Shown: piece by piece, positions 1 to 8,405 of the stretch
How positions within the stretch are numbered: position 1 is the first letter of the stretch
Layout: every line of letters begins with the position of its first letter
Position numbers and translations under genes: made by a program
NCBI GenBank assembly: GCA_002493945.1
Contig: DLAL01000024.1
Location: forward strand, 10,741 to 73,381
Origin: Porphyromonadaceae bacterium UBA7048
GTDB taxonomy: Bacteria > Bacteroidota > Bacteroidia > Bacteroidales > Muribaculaceae
Direction of reading: 5' to 3'
DNA: 62,641 nt
Notes under the pieces: generated by a model
Seen by the model: the letters and a program-made list of their open reading frames with translations, nothing else
What the model was told of the DNA's origin: nothing
The model's database searches: none

Positions 1-552
1 GCCGTTGCACTGGATGTTGGCTTCGCCGTACTCGGAGCAGATGTTGCGTGTGAGCATCTTCAGGCCACCCTTGGCGGCGGCGTATGCCGAGACGGTCTCG
101 CGGCCGAGCTCGCTCATCATGGAACAGATGTTGATGATCTTGCCGTGGCCTTTCTTTATCATGCCGGGGATGACCGCCTTCGACACAATGAAGGGAGCTA
201 CCAGGTCAACGTCGATGACACGGCGGAAATCCTCGACGTCCATCTCCTCCATAGGGATGCGCTTGATGATGCCGGCATTGTTCACCAGGATGTCGATGGT
301 GCCTACGGTAGCCTCGATGTCGGCCACCATGGCCTTGACGGCTTCTTCGTCGGTGACGTCGCAGAGGTATCCCTTGGCGTCTATGCCGAGTTCCTTATAT
401 GCTGCGAGACCGCGGTCTACGGTCTCCTGACGGGAGCAGTTGAATACAATCTTCGCGCCGGCTTCGGCGAACGCGCGTGCGATAGCAAGCCCGATTCCGT
501 AAGCGGCACCGGTGACTAAGGCTACTTTGCCTTCAAGTGAGAAGTTTACCAT
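1..552 (-). CDS. Gluconate 5-dehydrogenase-like SDR oxidoreductase (C-terminus cut off by window edge)
   Basis: Reading the minus strand from the ATG at 552 gives 184 residues without a stop, so the C-terminus lies outside the window. The N-terminus has the Rossmann dinucleotide motif TGAAYGIG, then NNAGI near residue 90, and the catalytic YAAAK (Tyr/Lys) near residue 155, the classical short-chain dehydrogenase pattern. The stretch around 'VNNAGIIKRIPM' and 'NICSMMSELGRETVSAY' looks like the Bacteroidetes gluconate 5-dehydrogenase/KduD type, which interconverts keto-sugar acids with NAD(P)H in hexuronate breakdown. The SDR family call is firm; the substrate is inferred from resemblance only. 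It lies 180 bases downstream of recG on the same strand, and no convincing promoter was found in that gap. Confidence 0.85.
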   Translation of the reverse strand, partial: MVNFSLEGKVALVTGAAYGIGLAIARAFAEAGAKIVFNCSRQETVDRGLAAYKELGIDAKGYLCDVTDEEAVKAMVADIEATVGTIDILVNNAGIIKRIPMEEMDVEDFRRVIDVDLVAPFIVSKAVIPGMIKKGHGKIINICSMMSELGRETVSAYAAAKGGLKMLTRNICSEYGEANIQCNG

Positions 553-732
553 ATGGCTGTGTTTTTAGGTTTTTCGTTTGTTTCGTCTTTTAAATACGGT
601 TAAGTCAGTGAGAACACCTAAACGGGTGAAAAATCATAGGCCGGTGTCCTGTGTGCGATGGTGTGTGTGAATCTGTGTCTTTCTCTGTGATGATTTTGAA
701 GTGAATATAAGGTTAATGAATAATGTTGATTG

Positions 733-2835
733 TCAGCTTATGCGGCTCCAGTCGGTGTTCCGGCTCAGAGCCTGCCCGAGCGCGGTGGCGAAGTAGCGGT
801 TCTCCGGAGCAGCGAGAGCCGGGTCGGCGTCCAAAAGCGCCTCGGCGGCCCGACGGGCCATGCCGATTATCTGTCCGTCGCGCGCCAGATTGGCTATCTT
901 CAGGTCGAATGGCAGACCGCTCTGCGCCGTGCCCTCGATGTCGCCGGGGCCGCGCATCTCCATGTCGGCCTCGGCTATGACGAAGCCGTCGGTGGTGGAG
1001 GTCATCAGCTCGAGGCGCTTGCGGGTGTCGGCGCTTATCTTGTGCTTGCTCATCAGGATGCAGAACGAGCGGTCGGCGCCGCGCCCCACTCGTCCGCGCA
1101 GCTGATGGAGCTGGGAGAGGCCGAAGCGCTCGGCGTTCTCGATGACCATCGTAGTAGCATTGGGGACGTTGACGCCCACCTCTATAACGGTGGTTGCCAC
1201 AAGTATGGATGCTTTGCCCGAGGCGAAGAGCTGCATGGACTCGTCCTTGTCGGCCGGACGCATCTTGCCGTGGACCAGAGCCACGGAATAGGGGCTGAAA
1301 GTATGAGCCGCCGTCTCGAAGCCCTCGGTGACGCTGCGGAGGTCAAGCTTCTCGTTCTCGTCCACCAGAGGATAGACGATGTAGACCTGATGCCCGGCAC
1401 GGAGCTGCGCCATGATGCCGGCATTGACCTGCTCACGCTGCTCGTCGAAGCGGAGCACGGTGCTGACAGGCTTGCGGCCGGGAGGGAGCTCGTCGATGAC
1501 GGATACGTCGAGGTCGCCGTAGACGGTCATGGCCAGCGTGCGCGGGATGGGCGTGGCGGTCATGACGAGCACATGGGGCGGAACCTGACTCTTCTTCCAC
1601 AGACGCGCGCGCTGCGCCACGCCGAAGCGGTGCTGCTCGTCGATGACGGCGAAGCCGAGGTTGCGGAACACCACCTTGTCCTCGATGACGGCGTGGGTTC
1701 CGACAAGTATGTGTATGGCCCCGTCGCGCAGACCCTCGTCGATGATGCGGCGCTGCTTCACACGCGTGGAGCCTGTGAGCAGCTTCACGTTCAGTCCTAT
1801 CTTCGAGGCCAGCGACGAGATGGTCTCGTAGTGCTGGGTGGCGAGAATCTCGGTGGGGGCCATCAGACATGCCTGATAGCCGTTGTCGATGGCCAGCAGC
1901 ATGCTCATGAGAGCCACCAGGGTCTTGCCCGAGCCTACGTCGCCCTGCACGAGACGGTTCATCTGCCGGCCTGACATGATGTCGGCGCGTATCTCCTTGA
2001 TGACGCGCTTCTGGGCGCCGGTCAGCTCGAAGGGGAGACAGTTGTGGTAGAAGTCGTTGAACCACTGCCCTACGCGCGGCATGATGTAGCCCTGCACCTG
2101 CGCCTTGCGTTCGCGCGAGCGCATGAGGATGTCGGTCTGTATGTAGAACAGCTCCTCGAATTTCAGCCGCTGCCGGGCGCGCTCGAGGCGGTCGGGCGAC
2201 GTCGGCATGTGCACCGTGCGGATGGCTTCGTCGAGCGACATCAGTCCGGCGGCACGGACCACCGACGGCGGCAGCGTGTCGCGGAACGGATGTGTGTGCG
2301 ACTGGAGGAATCCGACTATGGCGGCATGAAGCTGGCGCGAGCCGAAGTTGCGCTGACGCAGTTTCTCCGTCAGCGGATAGACGGCACGGACGCCCGGAGC
2401 GCTGTCGGCGGTCTCGGGAGGGTCAACCTCCGGATGGGTCATCTGCAGCTGCTCGCGGAAGTAGCCGGGCTTGCCGAAGAGCACGTATTCGCGGCCCGTG
2501 GCCAGACGCTTGCGCTGCTCGCGCACGCCCTTGAACCACACGCAGTCGATGGTGGCCGTGCCGTCGGTGAAGAGTCCGACAAGGCGCATGGCCGCGCCTT
2601 CGCCCACGACGTTGAAGCTCACGAAGCGGCCGCGCAGCTGGAGCATGGGGAACTCGCCCGTGGCGCCGTGCAGGCTGCGGATGTTATAGGTGGTGCTGCG
2701 GTCGATGTACGACGTCGGATAGTGCCGCAAAAGGTCGAAAGCCGTATGCAGCCCGAGTTCGCTCCCGAGCAGCTTGGCCCGCTGGGGGCCTATGCCTTTC
2801 ACATATTGTATGTCGTACTTCTGCAGCGACAGCAC
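733..2835 (-). CDS. recG: ATP-dependent DNA helicase RecG
   Basis: A 700-residue protein, normal RecG length. It remodels stalled replication forks and Holliday junctions. The N-terminus has the wedge/OB-fold region ('YVKGIGPQRAKLL' and an HhH-like start). The helicase core shows Walker A GSGKT at about residues 301-305, the DEQH box at 399-402, motif III MTATPIPRTLAM, and motif VI GRVGRG. The TRG motif region follows and the protein ends in a RecG-like C-terminal tail. It is the last gene of the run pyrB-pyrI-flavin reductase-glyA-ispD-recG, 24 bases after ispD. No clear terminator hairpin was seen in the 180 bases downstream. Confidence 0.97.
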   Translation of the reverse strand: MLSLQKYDIQYVKGIGPQRAKLLGSELGLHTAFDLLRHYPTSYIDRSTTYNIRSLHGATGEFPMLQLRGRFVSFNVVGEGAAMRLVGLFTDGTATIDCVWFKGVREQRKRLATGREYVLFGKPGYFREQLQMTHPEVDPPETADSAPGVRAVYPLTEKLRQRNFGSRQLHAAIVGFLQSHTHPFRDTLPPSVVRAAGLMSLDEAIRTVHMPTSPDRLERARQRLKFEELFYIQTDILMRSRERKAQVQGYIMPRVGQWFNDFYHNCLPFELTGAQKRVIKEIRADIMSGRQMNRLVQGDVGSGKTLVALMSMLLAIDNGYQACLMAPTEILATQHYETISSLASKIGLNVKLLTGSTRVKQRRIIDEGLRDGAIHILVGTHAVIEDKVVFRNLGFAVIDEQHRFGVAQRARLWKKSQVPPHVLVMTATPIPRTLAMTVYGDLDVSVIDELPPGRKPVSTVLRFDEQREQVNAGIMAQLRAGHQVYIVYPLVDENEKLDLRSVTEGFETAAHTFSPYSVALVHGKMRPADKDESMQLFASGKASILVATTVIEVGVNVPNATTMVIENAERFGLSQLHQLRGRVGRGADRSFCILMSKHKISADTRKRLELMTSTTDGFVIAEADMEMRGPGDIEGTAQSGLPFDLKIANLARDGQIIGMARRAAEALLDADPALAAPENRYFATALGQALSRNTDWSRIS

Positions 2836-2859
2836 TTTTCAGATTCCTTTACTTATCGG

Positions 2860-3567
2860 TCAGTGGCGGAGAAGGCCCCCGGCTATGTCGAGGTCGCGTG
2901 GGTGAGTGATCTTGATATTGTTCTCAAGGCCTGCGACGGTGTGGACCGGGCGGCCGGTATATGCGGTGAATATCGAGGCATCGTCCGACATGACGCTGCC
3001 GTCGAGCGCGTCATAGGCTTCGAGGAGACGGATGGCCCGGAAGGCCTGGGGCGTCTGCACGCTGCGGTAAAGCGAGCGGTCGACCGGACGGACGGCAGCG
3101 TCACCGTCGGCCATGCACAGCGACTCGGTCAGCGGCATGACAGGGACTGCCGAATCGACGTCGGGCCTGTCGAACTCACGGGCTATGCGGCTGATGAAGC
3201 CGGGCGTGAGCATCGGGCGCGCCCCGTCGTGCACCATCACCACCGACTCCGTAGTCAGTTCGGGCGCTATGGCGCGGAGGGCGTTGTGCACCGACTCGCT
3301 GCGGCTGTCGCCGCCGATGACTATGCGCGGAGAGTCGATGCAGTGCAGCCTGCACAGGTCGAGCCACATGTCGCGGCCCGTGTCCGAAAGCACAAGCACC
3401 ACTTCGGTGTCCGGACACGCTCGGAACGCGTCAATCGAGCGGCACAGCACGGGCTTGCCGCACAGGGGCAGGAACTGCTTCGGCACATCGGCGCCGAAGC
3501 GGGTTCCCTTGCCTGCGGCGACAATCACGGCGAAATACCGCGGATGTCTGTCGGATGCGTTTACCAT
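2860..3567 (-). CDS. ispD: 2-C-methyl-D-erythritol 4-phosphate cytidylyltransferase IspD
   Basis: A 235-residue cytidylyltransferase of the MEP (non-mevalonate) isoprenoid pathway, joining CTP and MEP to form CDP-ME in the cytoplasm. The nucleotide-binding signature AAGKGTRFGADVPKQF is at residues 12-28, followed by the conserved 'MVHDGARPML' segment, which holds the IspD HDGARP motif. The ATG overlaps the end of glyA by 7 bases, which implies translational coupling. recG follows after 24 bases. Length and motifs are typical and nothing is missing. Confidence 0.96.
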   Translation of the reverse strand: MVNASDRHPRYFAVIVAAGKGTRFGADVPKQFLPLCGKPVLCRSIDAFRACPDTEVVLVLSDTGRDMWLDLCRLHCIDSPRIVIGGDSRSESVHNALRAIAPELTTESVVMVHDGARPMLTPGFISRIAREFDRPDVDSAVPVMPLTESLCMADGDAAVRPVDRSLYRSVQTPQAFRAIRLLEAYDALDGSVMSDDASIFTAYTGRPVHTVAGLENNIKITHPRDLDIAGGLLRH

Positions 3568-4841
3568 GCAAAGATAGGACGGTCAGCCATCATCTGATTG
3601 ACCTTGCCGCGCACTGCCTTGATGACCGATTCATCCTCGGGAGCGCGGAGCACCGTGTCGATGAGTTCGGCGATGACGGGCATGTATTCTGTAGTGAGGC
3701 CGCGGGTGGTGATGGCCGGAGTGCCCAGACGGATACCCGAGGTCTGGAAGGGCGAACGGCTGTCGAAGGGCACCATGTTCTTGTTGGCGGTGATGTCGGC
3801 ATCGACGAGCACGCGCTCGGCGACCTTGCCGGTGAGTTCGGGGAACTTGCTGCGGAGGTCTACGAGGATGCAGTGGTTGTCCGTGCCGCCCGACACGATG
3901 TTGTAGCCCATGTCAACGAGAGCGGCGGCAAGGGTGGCGGCGTTGTCGCGCACCATCGTCTGATAGGTCTTGAACTCGGGCTGAAGGGCTTCATTGAAGG
4001 CCACGGCCTTGCCGGCGATGACGTGCTCGAGCGGACCGCCCTGCACACCGGGGAAGACGGCGGAGTCGAGTATCGACGACATCATGCGCACCACGCCCTT
4101 GGGAGTCTTCTTGCCCCAGGGATTCTCGAAGTCCTTGCCCATCAGGATGATGCCGCCGCGCGGACCGCGGAGGGTCTTGTGGGTGGTCGAAGTGACGATG
4201 TGGGCGTACTTGACAGGATTGTCGAGAAGTCCGGCGGCGATGAGGCCTGCGGGATGAGCCATGTCGAACATGAAGATGGCACCGATTTCGTCGGCTATGC
4301 GGCGCATACGGGCATAGTCCCATTCGCGCGAGTAAGCGCTGGCACCGCCCACGATGAGCTTCGGACGCTCGCGGCGGCAGGTCTCCTCGAAGGCGTCGTA
4401 GTCGATGCGGCCTGTCTCGGCGTCGACATTATACTCAAGAGCCTGATATACCAGACCCGAGAAGTTGACAGGGCTTCCGTGACTCAGGTGGCCGCCGTGG
4501 CTCAGATTGAGACCGATGAACTTGTCGCCGGGCTTGAGACAGGCCATGAACACGGCCATGTTGGCCTGTGCGCCCGAATGGGGCTGGACGTTGGCATACT
4601 CGGCGCCGAAGAGCTGCTTGATGCGCTCTATGGCCAGCGACTCGACCTGATCCACCACCTGGCAGCCGCCGTAATAGCGGTGGCCGGGATAGCCTTCGGC
4701 ATATTTGTTGGTAAGGCACGAGCCCATGGCACGCATCACTTCGTCGCTTACATAGTTCTCGGAAGCGATGAGCTCGATTCCGTCTTTCTGACGACGGTGT
4801 TCGGCTTCAATAAGGTCGAAAATCGCTTTATCAGTTTGCAT
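3561..4841 (-). CDS. glyA: Serine hydroxymethyltransferase
   Basis: A 426-residue PLP enzyme that interconverts serine and glycine while charging tetrahydrofolate with a one-carbon unit. The PLP-lysine motif TSTTHKTLRGPRGG is present, as are the substrate-binding start 'ELIASENYVS' and the 'YAEGYPGHRYYGG' segment. Full length for the family. It sits 29 bases after the flavin reductase gene and overlaps ispD by 7 bases, so it looks co-transcribed with the pyrimidine genes upstream. Confidence 0.98.
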   Translation of the reverse strand: MQTDKAIFDLIEAEHRRQKDGIELIASENYVSDEVMRAMGSCLTNKYAEGYPGHRYYGGCQVVDQVESLAIERIKQLFGAEYANVQPHSGAQANMAVFMACLKPGDKFIGLNLSHGGHLSHGSPVNFSGLVYQALEYNVDAETGRIDYDAFEETCRRERPKLIVGGASAYSREWDYARMRRIADEIGAIFMFDMAHPAGLIAAGLLDNPVKYAHIVTSTTHKTLRGPRGGIILMGKDFENPWGKKTPKGVVRMMSSILDSAVFPGVQGGPLEHVIAGKAVAFNEALQPEFKTYQTMVRDNAATLAAALVDMGYNIVSGGTDNHCILVDLRSKFPELTGKVAERVLVDADITANKNMVPFDSRSPFQTSGIRLGTPAITTRGLTTEYMPVIAELIDTVLRAPEDESVIKAVRGKVNQMMADRPIFAW

Positions 4842-4870
4842 AACAGTAATGGAATTATGTGTATGATTGA

Positions 4871-5440
4871 TTATTTCTTTTTTACGGAGAAGCCGAAGGT
4901 ACCCAGCTTCCCGCCTTGTGCGTAGTAGCCTCCGTGGCTGTAGCTCATAAGGCCGGCGCGCTCGAGGTCGAACTTGCCGGTCGCGGGGTCGAGATAAGCC
5001 TCGTCGGCCAGGACGTTGACCACCTCGGCAATGAACATGTCATGGCTGCCCAGCGGCATGATAGCCTTGACACGGCACTCTATGGAGATCGGCGACTCAT
5101 CCACCGACGGACACTCCACCGCCTCTCCCGGCCGGGGATGCAGACCGGTGGCGGCCCACTTGTCGATGTCGCGGCCCGAGCGGACGCCGCACAGGTCGGT
5201 GGCGCGGACCATATCGGCAGTGGTGAGATTGACGGTGAACTGCATGTTCGACCGTATGATGTCGTAAGAGTAGCGTTCGGGGCGTACCGATATGTAGAGC
5301 ATGGCCGGATTGGTGCATATCGTACCAGTCCACGCCACCGTCAGGAGGTTGGAGCGCACGGCATCGCCGCAGCTCACCAGCACCGCCGGGAGCGGATAGA
5401 CGAGAGTGCCCGGTTTCCAGCTCTGCTTCACACGGCTCAT
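4871..5440 (-). CDS. Flavin reductase-like FMN-binding split-barrel protein
   Basis: A 189-residue protein with the flavin reductase-like split-barrel pattern: an early 'VSCGD...NLLTVAWTGTICTNPAMLYISVRP' block, the 'FTVNLTT' strand, and a late 'GSHDMFIAEV' strand typical of FMN-binding flavoredoxin-type proteins. Family members carry FMN and reduce flavins or act as electron carriers; the substrate here is unknown. Its ATG overlaps the pyrI stop by 4 bases (ATGA), so it is translationally coupled to aspartate transcarbamoylase genes, and glyA follows. Its role in that operon cannot be read from sequence. Confidence 0.85.
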   Translation of the reverse strand: MSRVKQSWKPGTLVYPLPAVLVSCGDAVRSNLLTVAWTGTICTNPAMLYISVRPERYSYDIIRSNMQFTVNLTTADMVRATDLCGVRSGRDIDKWAATGLHPRPGEAVECPSVDESPISIECRVKAIMPLGSHDMFIAEVVNVLADEAYLDPATGKFDLERAGLMSYSHGGYYAQGGKLGTFGFSVKKK

Positions 5441-5901
5441 CGCTCTATCTCGATTTCGTCGCCGCGGTAGACGTGGTTACAGTAGAGACAGCGCACCGTG
5501 ATGGTGTCGCGGTCAGTCACCCTGAAGCGCGTGTGCATAGGCTCGTTGTTGGTGATGCACTTGGGATTGGTGCAGCGTACGATACCCGTCAGCTCGTCGG
5601 GGAGAGTCACCGGACGCTTCTCGACCACCTCGTAGTCGCGGATGATGTTGACCATAGCCGTGGGAGCGACTATGGCGATGCGGTTGAGGACGTCCTCGGC
5701 GAATTCGACATCGGCCACCTTGATGATGCCCTTGCGGCCGAAACGGTGGCTCTCGAGGTTGTAGCCGATGGTCACCGACGTGCTCATCTCCTCGATGCCG
5801 AGAATGCGCACCACGCGGAAGAGCGCCTCCGTAGGAATATGGTCTATGACAGTGCCGTTGCGCAGAGCTGCCACGGCGAGTTCTTTCTTATCGTTTCTCA
5901 T
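5437..5901 (-). CDS. pyrI: Aspartate carbamoyltransferase regulatory chain PyrI
   Basis: A 154-residue regulatory subunit of aspartate transcarbamoylase, the allosteric (ATP/CTP) subunit of the first committed enzyme of pyrimidine synthesis. The N-terminal allosteric domain includes 'NGTVIDHIPTEALFRVV'. The C-terminal zinc domain has the four cysteines in CTNPKC and CLYC, which bind zinc and contact the catalytic chain. It overlaps pyrB by 4 bases upstream and the flavin reductase gene by 4 bases downstream. Full length. Confidence 0.97.
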   Translation of the reverse strand: MRNDKKELAVAALRNGTVIDHIPTEALFRVVRILGIEEMSTSVTIGYNLESHRFGRKGIIKVADVEFAEDVLNRIAIVAPTAMVNIIRDYEVVEKRPVTLPDELTGIVRCTNPKCITNNEPMHTRFRVTDRDTITVRCLYCNHVYRGDEIEIER

Positions 5902-6821
5902 AACTTCAAAGGATCTATGCCGAGGGCACGTGTAAGGATGGCCTGACGGGCGAAAACACCGTTGCGGGCCTGTTCGAAATAATAAGCCTTGGGATTATCG
6001 TCGACGTCAGTATTGATTTCGTTCACACGGGGCAGCGGATGGAGGATGCGCACAGTGGGCTTGGAGCCGTCGAGCATGGCGTTGCGGAGCGTGTAGAGAT
6101 TCTTGACGCGCTCGTACTCCATGATGTCGGAGAAGCGTTCACGCTGCACGCGGGTCATGTAGATGATGTCGCTCGAGTCGATGACCTCCTTGGAGAAGTC
6201 AGTGTACTCATGATACTCGATGCCCTCGCGGTCGCACAGCCGGATATACTCCTCTGGCATGCGCAGTTCGGGCGACGACACGAAGTTGAACACCGGCTTG
6301 AAGTGGCGCATGGCCATCAGCAGCGAGTGGACCGTGCGTCCGTACTTGAGGTCGCCCACCATGGTGATGACCAGACCTTCGAGGCGCCCCTGGGTCTTGA
6401 GGATAGAGTAAAGGTCGAGAAGAGTCTGCGAGGGGTGCTGGTTGGCGCCGTCGCCGGCATTGACGATGGGCACGTCCGTGACTTCGGTGGCATACTGGGC
6501 GGCTCCTTCGAGGAAGTGGCGCATCACGATGATGTCTGCGTAGTTCGACACCATCTTGATGGTATCCTTGAGCGTCTCGCCCTTGGAAGTGCTTGACGTA
6601 GAGGCATCGGAGAAACCGATTACACGGCCGCCGAGGCGGTTGACCGCAGTCTCGAAACTGAGGCGCGTACGGGTCGAAGGTTCAAAAAAAAGCGTCGCAA
6701 CAACACGACCGTCGAGAATCTTGCTGTTGGGATGCTCTTCAAAATAGCGGGTACGCTCGAGCAGGTCGAGCAACTCCTGCTTGTTGATGTCGTCAATGGC
6801 GACGAAGCTGCTACTGTTCAT
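5898..6821 (-). CDS. pyrB: Aspartate carbamoyltransferase catalytic chain PyrB
   Basis: Catalytic subunit of aspartate transcarbamoylase, which condenses carbamoyl phosphate and aspartate. Carbamoyl-phosphate-binding STRTR is at residues 49-53 and the SSKGETLKDT loop, 'ANQHPSQTLLDL' and 'HPLPR' follow. The frame stays open upstream to a TTG at 6845. I start at the ATG at 6821 (307 residues, family-typical start 'MNSSSFVAIDD') because a promoter -7 box at 6843-6850 would otherwise lie at the start codon. First gene of the run leading to recG. Confidence 0.96.
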   Translation of the reverse strand: MNSSSFVAIDDINKQELLDLLERTRYFEEHPNSKILDGRVVATLFFEPSTRTRLSFETAVNRLGGRVIGFSDASTSSTSKGETLKDTIKMVSNYADIIVMRHFLEGAAQYATEVTDVPIVNAGDGANQHPSQTLLDLYSILKTQGRLEGLVITMVGDLKYGRTVHSLLMAMRHFKPVFNFVSSPELRMPEEYIRLCDREGIEYHEYTDFSKEVIDSSDIIYMTRVQRERFSDIMEYERVKNLYTLRNAMLDGSKPTVRILHPLPRVNEINTDVDDNPKAYYFEQARNGVFARQAILTRALGIDPLKL

Positions 6822-6842
6822 AGAGTGTGTAGAGATTATTTG

Positions 6843-6850
6843 CAAAATTA
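6843..6850 (-). promoter_or_regulatory. Bacteroidetes -7 promoter box for pyrB operon
   Basis: TAATTTTG on the minus strand matches the Bacteroidetes -7 consensus TAnnTTTG exactly and lies 21 bases before the chosen pyrB ATG. A TTTG lies 14 bases further upstream, closer than the usual 19 to 21, so the -33 element is not convincing. Confidence 0.5.
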
Positions 6851-6964
6851 CAAAATATTTTCGTCAAAGCCGCTCTATGAAGCCAAATATTTTTTCACCT
6901 TGTGCCGCCCGGACGTAAAAGGACGGCCGGAAAACACAATCCGCTAAAAAATATCCGTTCCACA

Positions 6965-6997
6965 TTGCCGTGTGTCACAAAAAAATTCGTAACTATG
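6965..6997 (+). promoter_or_regulatory. Possible promoter of the tubulin/actin-like gene cluster
   Basis: TTG at 6965-6967 and TAACTATG at 6990-6997 (7 of 8 to TAnnTTTG) are separated by 22 bases, 64 bases before the first cluster gene. The match is imperfect. It is the best plus-strand candidate I could find in the 240-base divergent gap between pyrB and the cluster. Confidence 0.3.
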
Positions 6998-7061
6998 CCG
7001 TAATTGATGCCTTATTCCTAAACATGAGGACTCAACGCAAGTAAACCGATAGATCGACTCT

Positions 7062-8399
7062 ATGCATAAATTCAATATTTATACAACCCCTTTCAGCAAC
7101 AGTATTCCATCGCTTAAAACTGTTCTGCGACTGCTAGTCACGGTTATGATTATCGGCTCTTGCCCGACAGTTGCAAAAGCAGCCAAGCACTACATCGTGG
7201 CTTTCGACCGGGCCGTGCCTCTTTATTCAAGCACCTATACGAGCACTTCCATGCTCAGGAATCTCAACGACTTTCTCGAGCAGGCGCAGTTCAATAAAAA
7301 CAAGGATTATATATCGGTCGTCGGTTACTCCCTGTCGCTTCAGAATCCTGACATGGCAGCCTTCGTACGTCCTTACCACGACGACAACAGGAAGCCCGTC
7401 ATCTGGAGGACCTGCCCGAACAAAAGTTCGCGGATACTAAATCAGTTCTTCAGCGACTGGCCTTATTCGCATGACCCGTCGGTGGGCGAATCGCCGGCAT
7501 CAGTCCAGTCTCTCGCCAGACCATATCTTGTAAAAGCGGCCTCACTGAGCGCCGGAAAGGAAGCGAACGGCGATGTCGAGCCGACCCCTGCCGACCGCAC
7601 ATTCATCATCATGGTGACCGACGAGGCGGCCAACGGCACCGAGGACTACACCAAGGAGTGGGCCACGATAGCGAACGCAGGCTACTGCGAGCCTTCCGTA
7701 TTCGCTTCAATCAAAGACGATGTATTCGGAACGGTAAGCAAATTCTACGATAATTTCAAGGTTGTCGACACCGGACTGCGCAAACTGCTATCAGCCGACG
7801 GCAAGTATAAAATCGTTCTTTACGAGCTGCTGCCCAACGCACGCCCGTCGATGTATTCAGTGACCAATATACCTTCGCAGGTGCTGTTCAGCCGCGTATA
7901 CCAGGGATGGGAAGCATCTTTCGAACCGTCCTCGACAAGTCCGGACTACGAACTGCTGAGCGTGCACTCCTATATGAAGGGCGACAGCTCCACGTACAGA
8001 ATATGGACCAAGTTACAGGGCACTTCCAAAATGGAAATCGCGCTGAAAAGCCGCGATATACGTCCGGGCGACAGTCTGCTGCTGGAAACGCGCATACGTT
8101 TCGTCGACGGCATATACGACGGCGCCGTGCTTTTGGCCGACGTCCCGGCGTTCAGGAGCGGCATGCAGACGGCTCAACGGCTCCAGCTGCTTTCAGACAC
8201 CAAAATAATGGGAGTATGGACGCTGTCGGATTCGTTCTGGTTCTGGTTCCATGACGACCTTGTCACGGCCGTTCTCATCTGGGACCTCATCATTATACTC
8301 GCGTTCATCGCCTTGATAGTCATAATGGTAATACGAGTCCTGAACCGCATAAACCACTACCGGCCCTCCAACCGGGTACTCAAAATCGAAAAAATCTAA
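7062..8399 (+). CDS. Secreted, C-terminally membrane-anchored protein, von Willebrand A-like (first gene of novel cluster)
   Basis: 445 residues. An N-terminal hydrophobic segment (about residues 22-40, ending 'VAKAA') looks like a signal peptide. A strand 'HYIVAFDRAVPLYSS' with Asp49 and a later 'IIMVTDEA' (Thr186-Asp187) resemble the first and later metal-site strands of a vWA domain, but the full DxSxS motif is absent, so metal binding is doubtful. A single transmembrane segment near residues 401-425 is followed by a short basic tail, giving an outside domain with its C-terminus in the cytoplasm. The next gene starts 6 bases later. No named family recognised; the vWA reading is inference. 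Confidence 0.75.
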   Translation: MHKFNIYTTPFSNSIPSLKTVLRLLVTVMIIGSCPTVAKAAKHYIVAFDRAVPLYSSTYTSTSMLRNLNDFLEQAQFNKNKDYISVVGYSLSLQNPDMAAFVRPYHDDNRKPVIWRTCPNKSSRILNQFFSDWPYSHDPSVGESPASVQSLARPYLVKAASLSAGKEANGDVEPTPADRTFIIMVTDEAANGTEDYTKEWATIANAGYCEPSVFASIKDDVFGTVSKFYDNFKVVDTGLRKLLSADGKYKIVLYELLPNARPSMYSVTNIPSQVLFSRVYQGWEASFEPSSTSPDYELLSVHSYMKGDSSTYRIWTKLQGTSKMEIALKSRDIRPGDSLLLETRIRFVDGIYDGAVLLADVPAFRSGMQTAQRLQLLSDTKIMGVWTLSDSFWFWFHDDLVTAVLIWDLIIILAFIALIVIMVIRVLNRINHYRPSNRVLKIEKI

Positions 8400-8405
8400 C
8401 TCTAT

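Noticed and set aside
730..1974. Long open frame opposite recG (414 codons)
   Set aside because: It lies wholly antisense to recG, with no recognisable protein features. High GC codon bias opens such frames.
2044..4925. Long plus-strand frames opposite recG, ispD and glyA
   Set aside because: They are antisense to well-conserved genes, and the translations are Arg/His/Val/Gly-rich with no motif.
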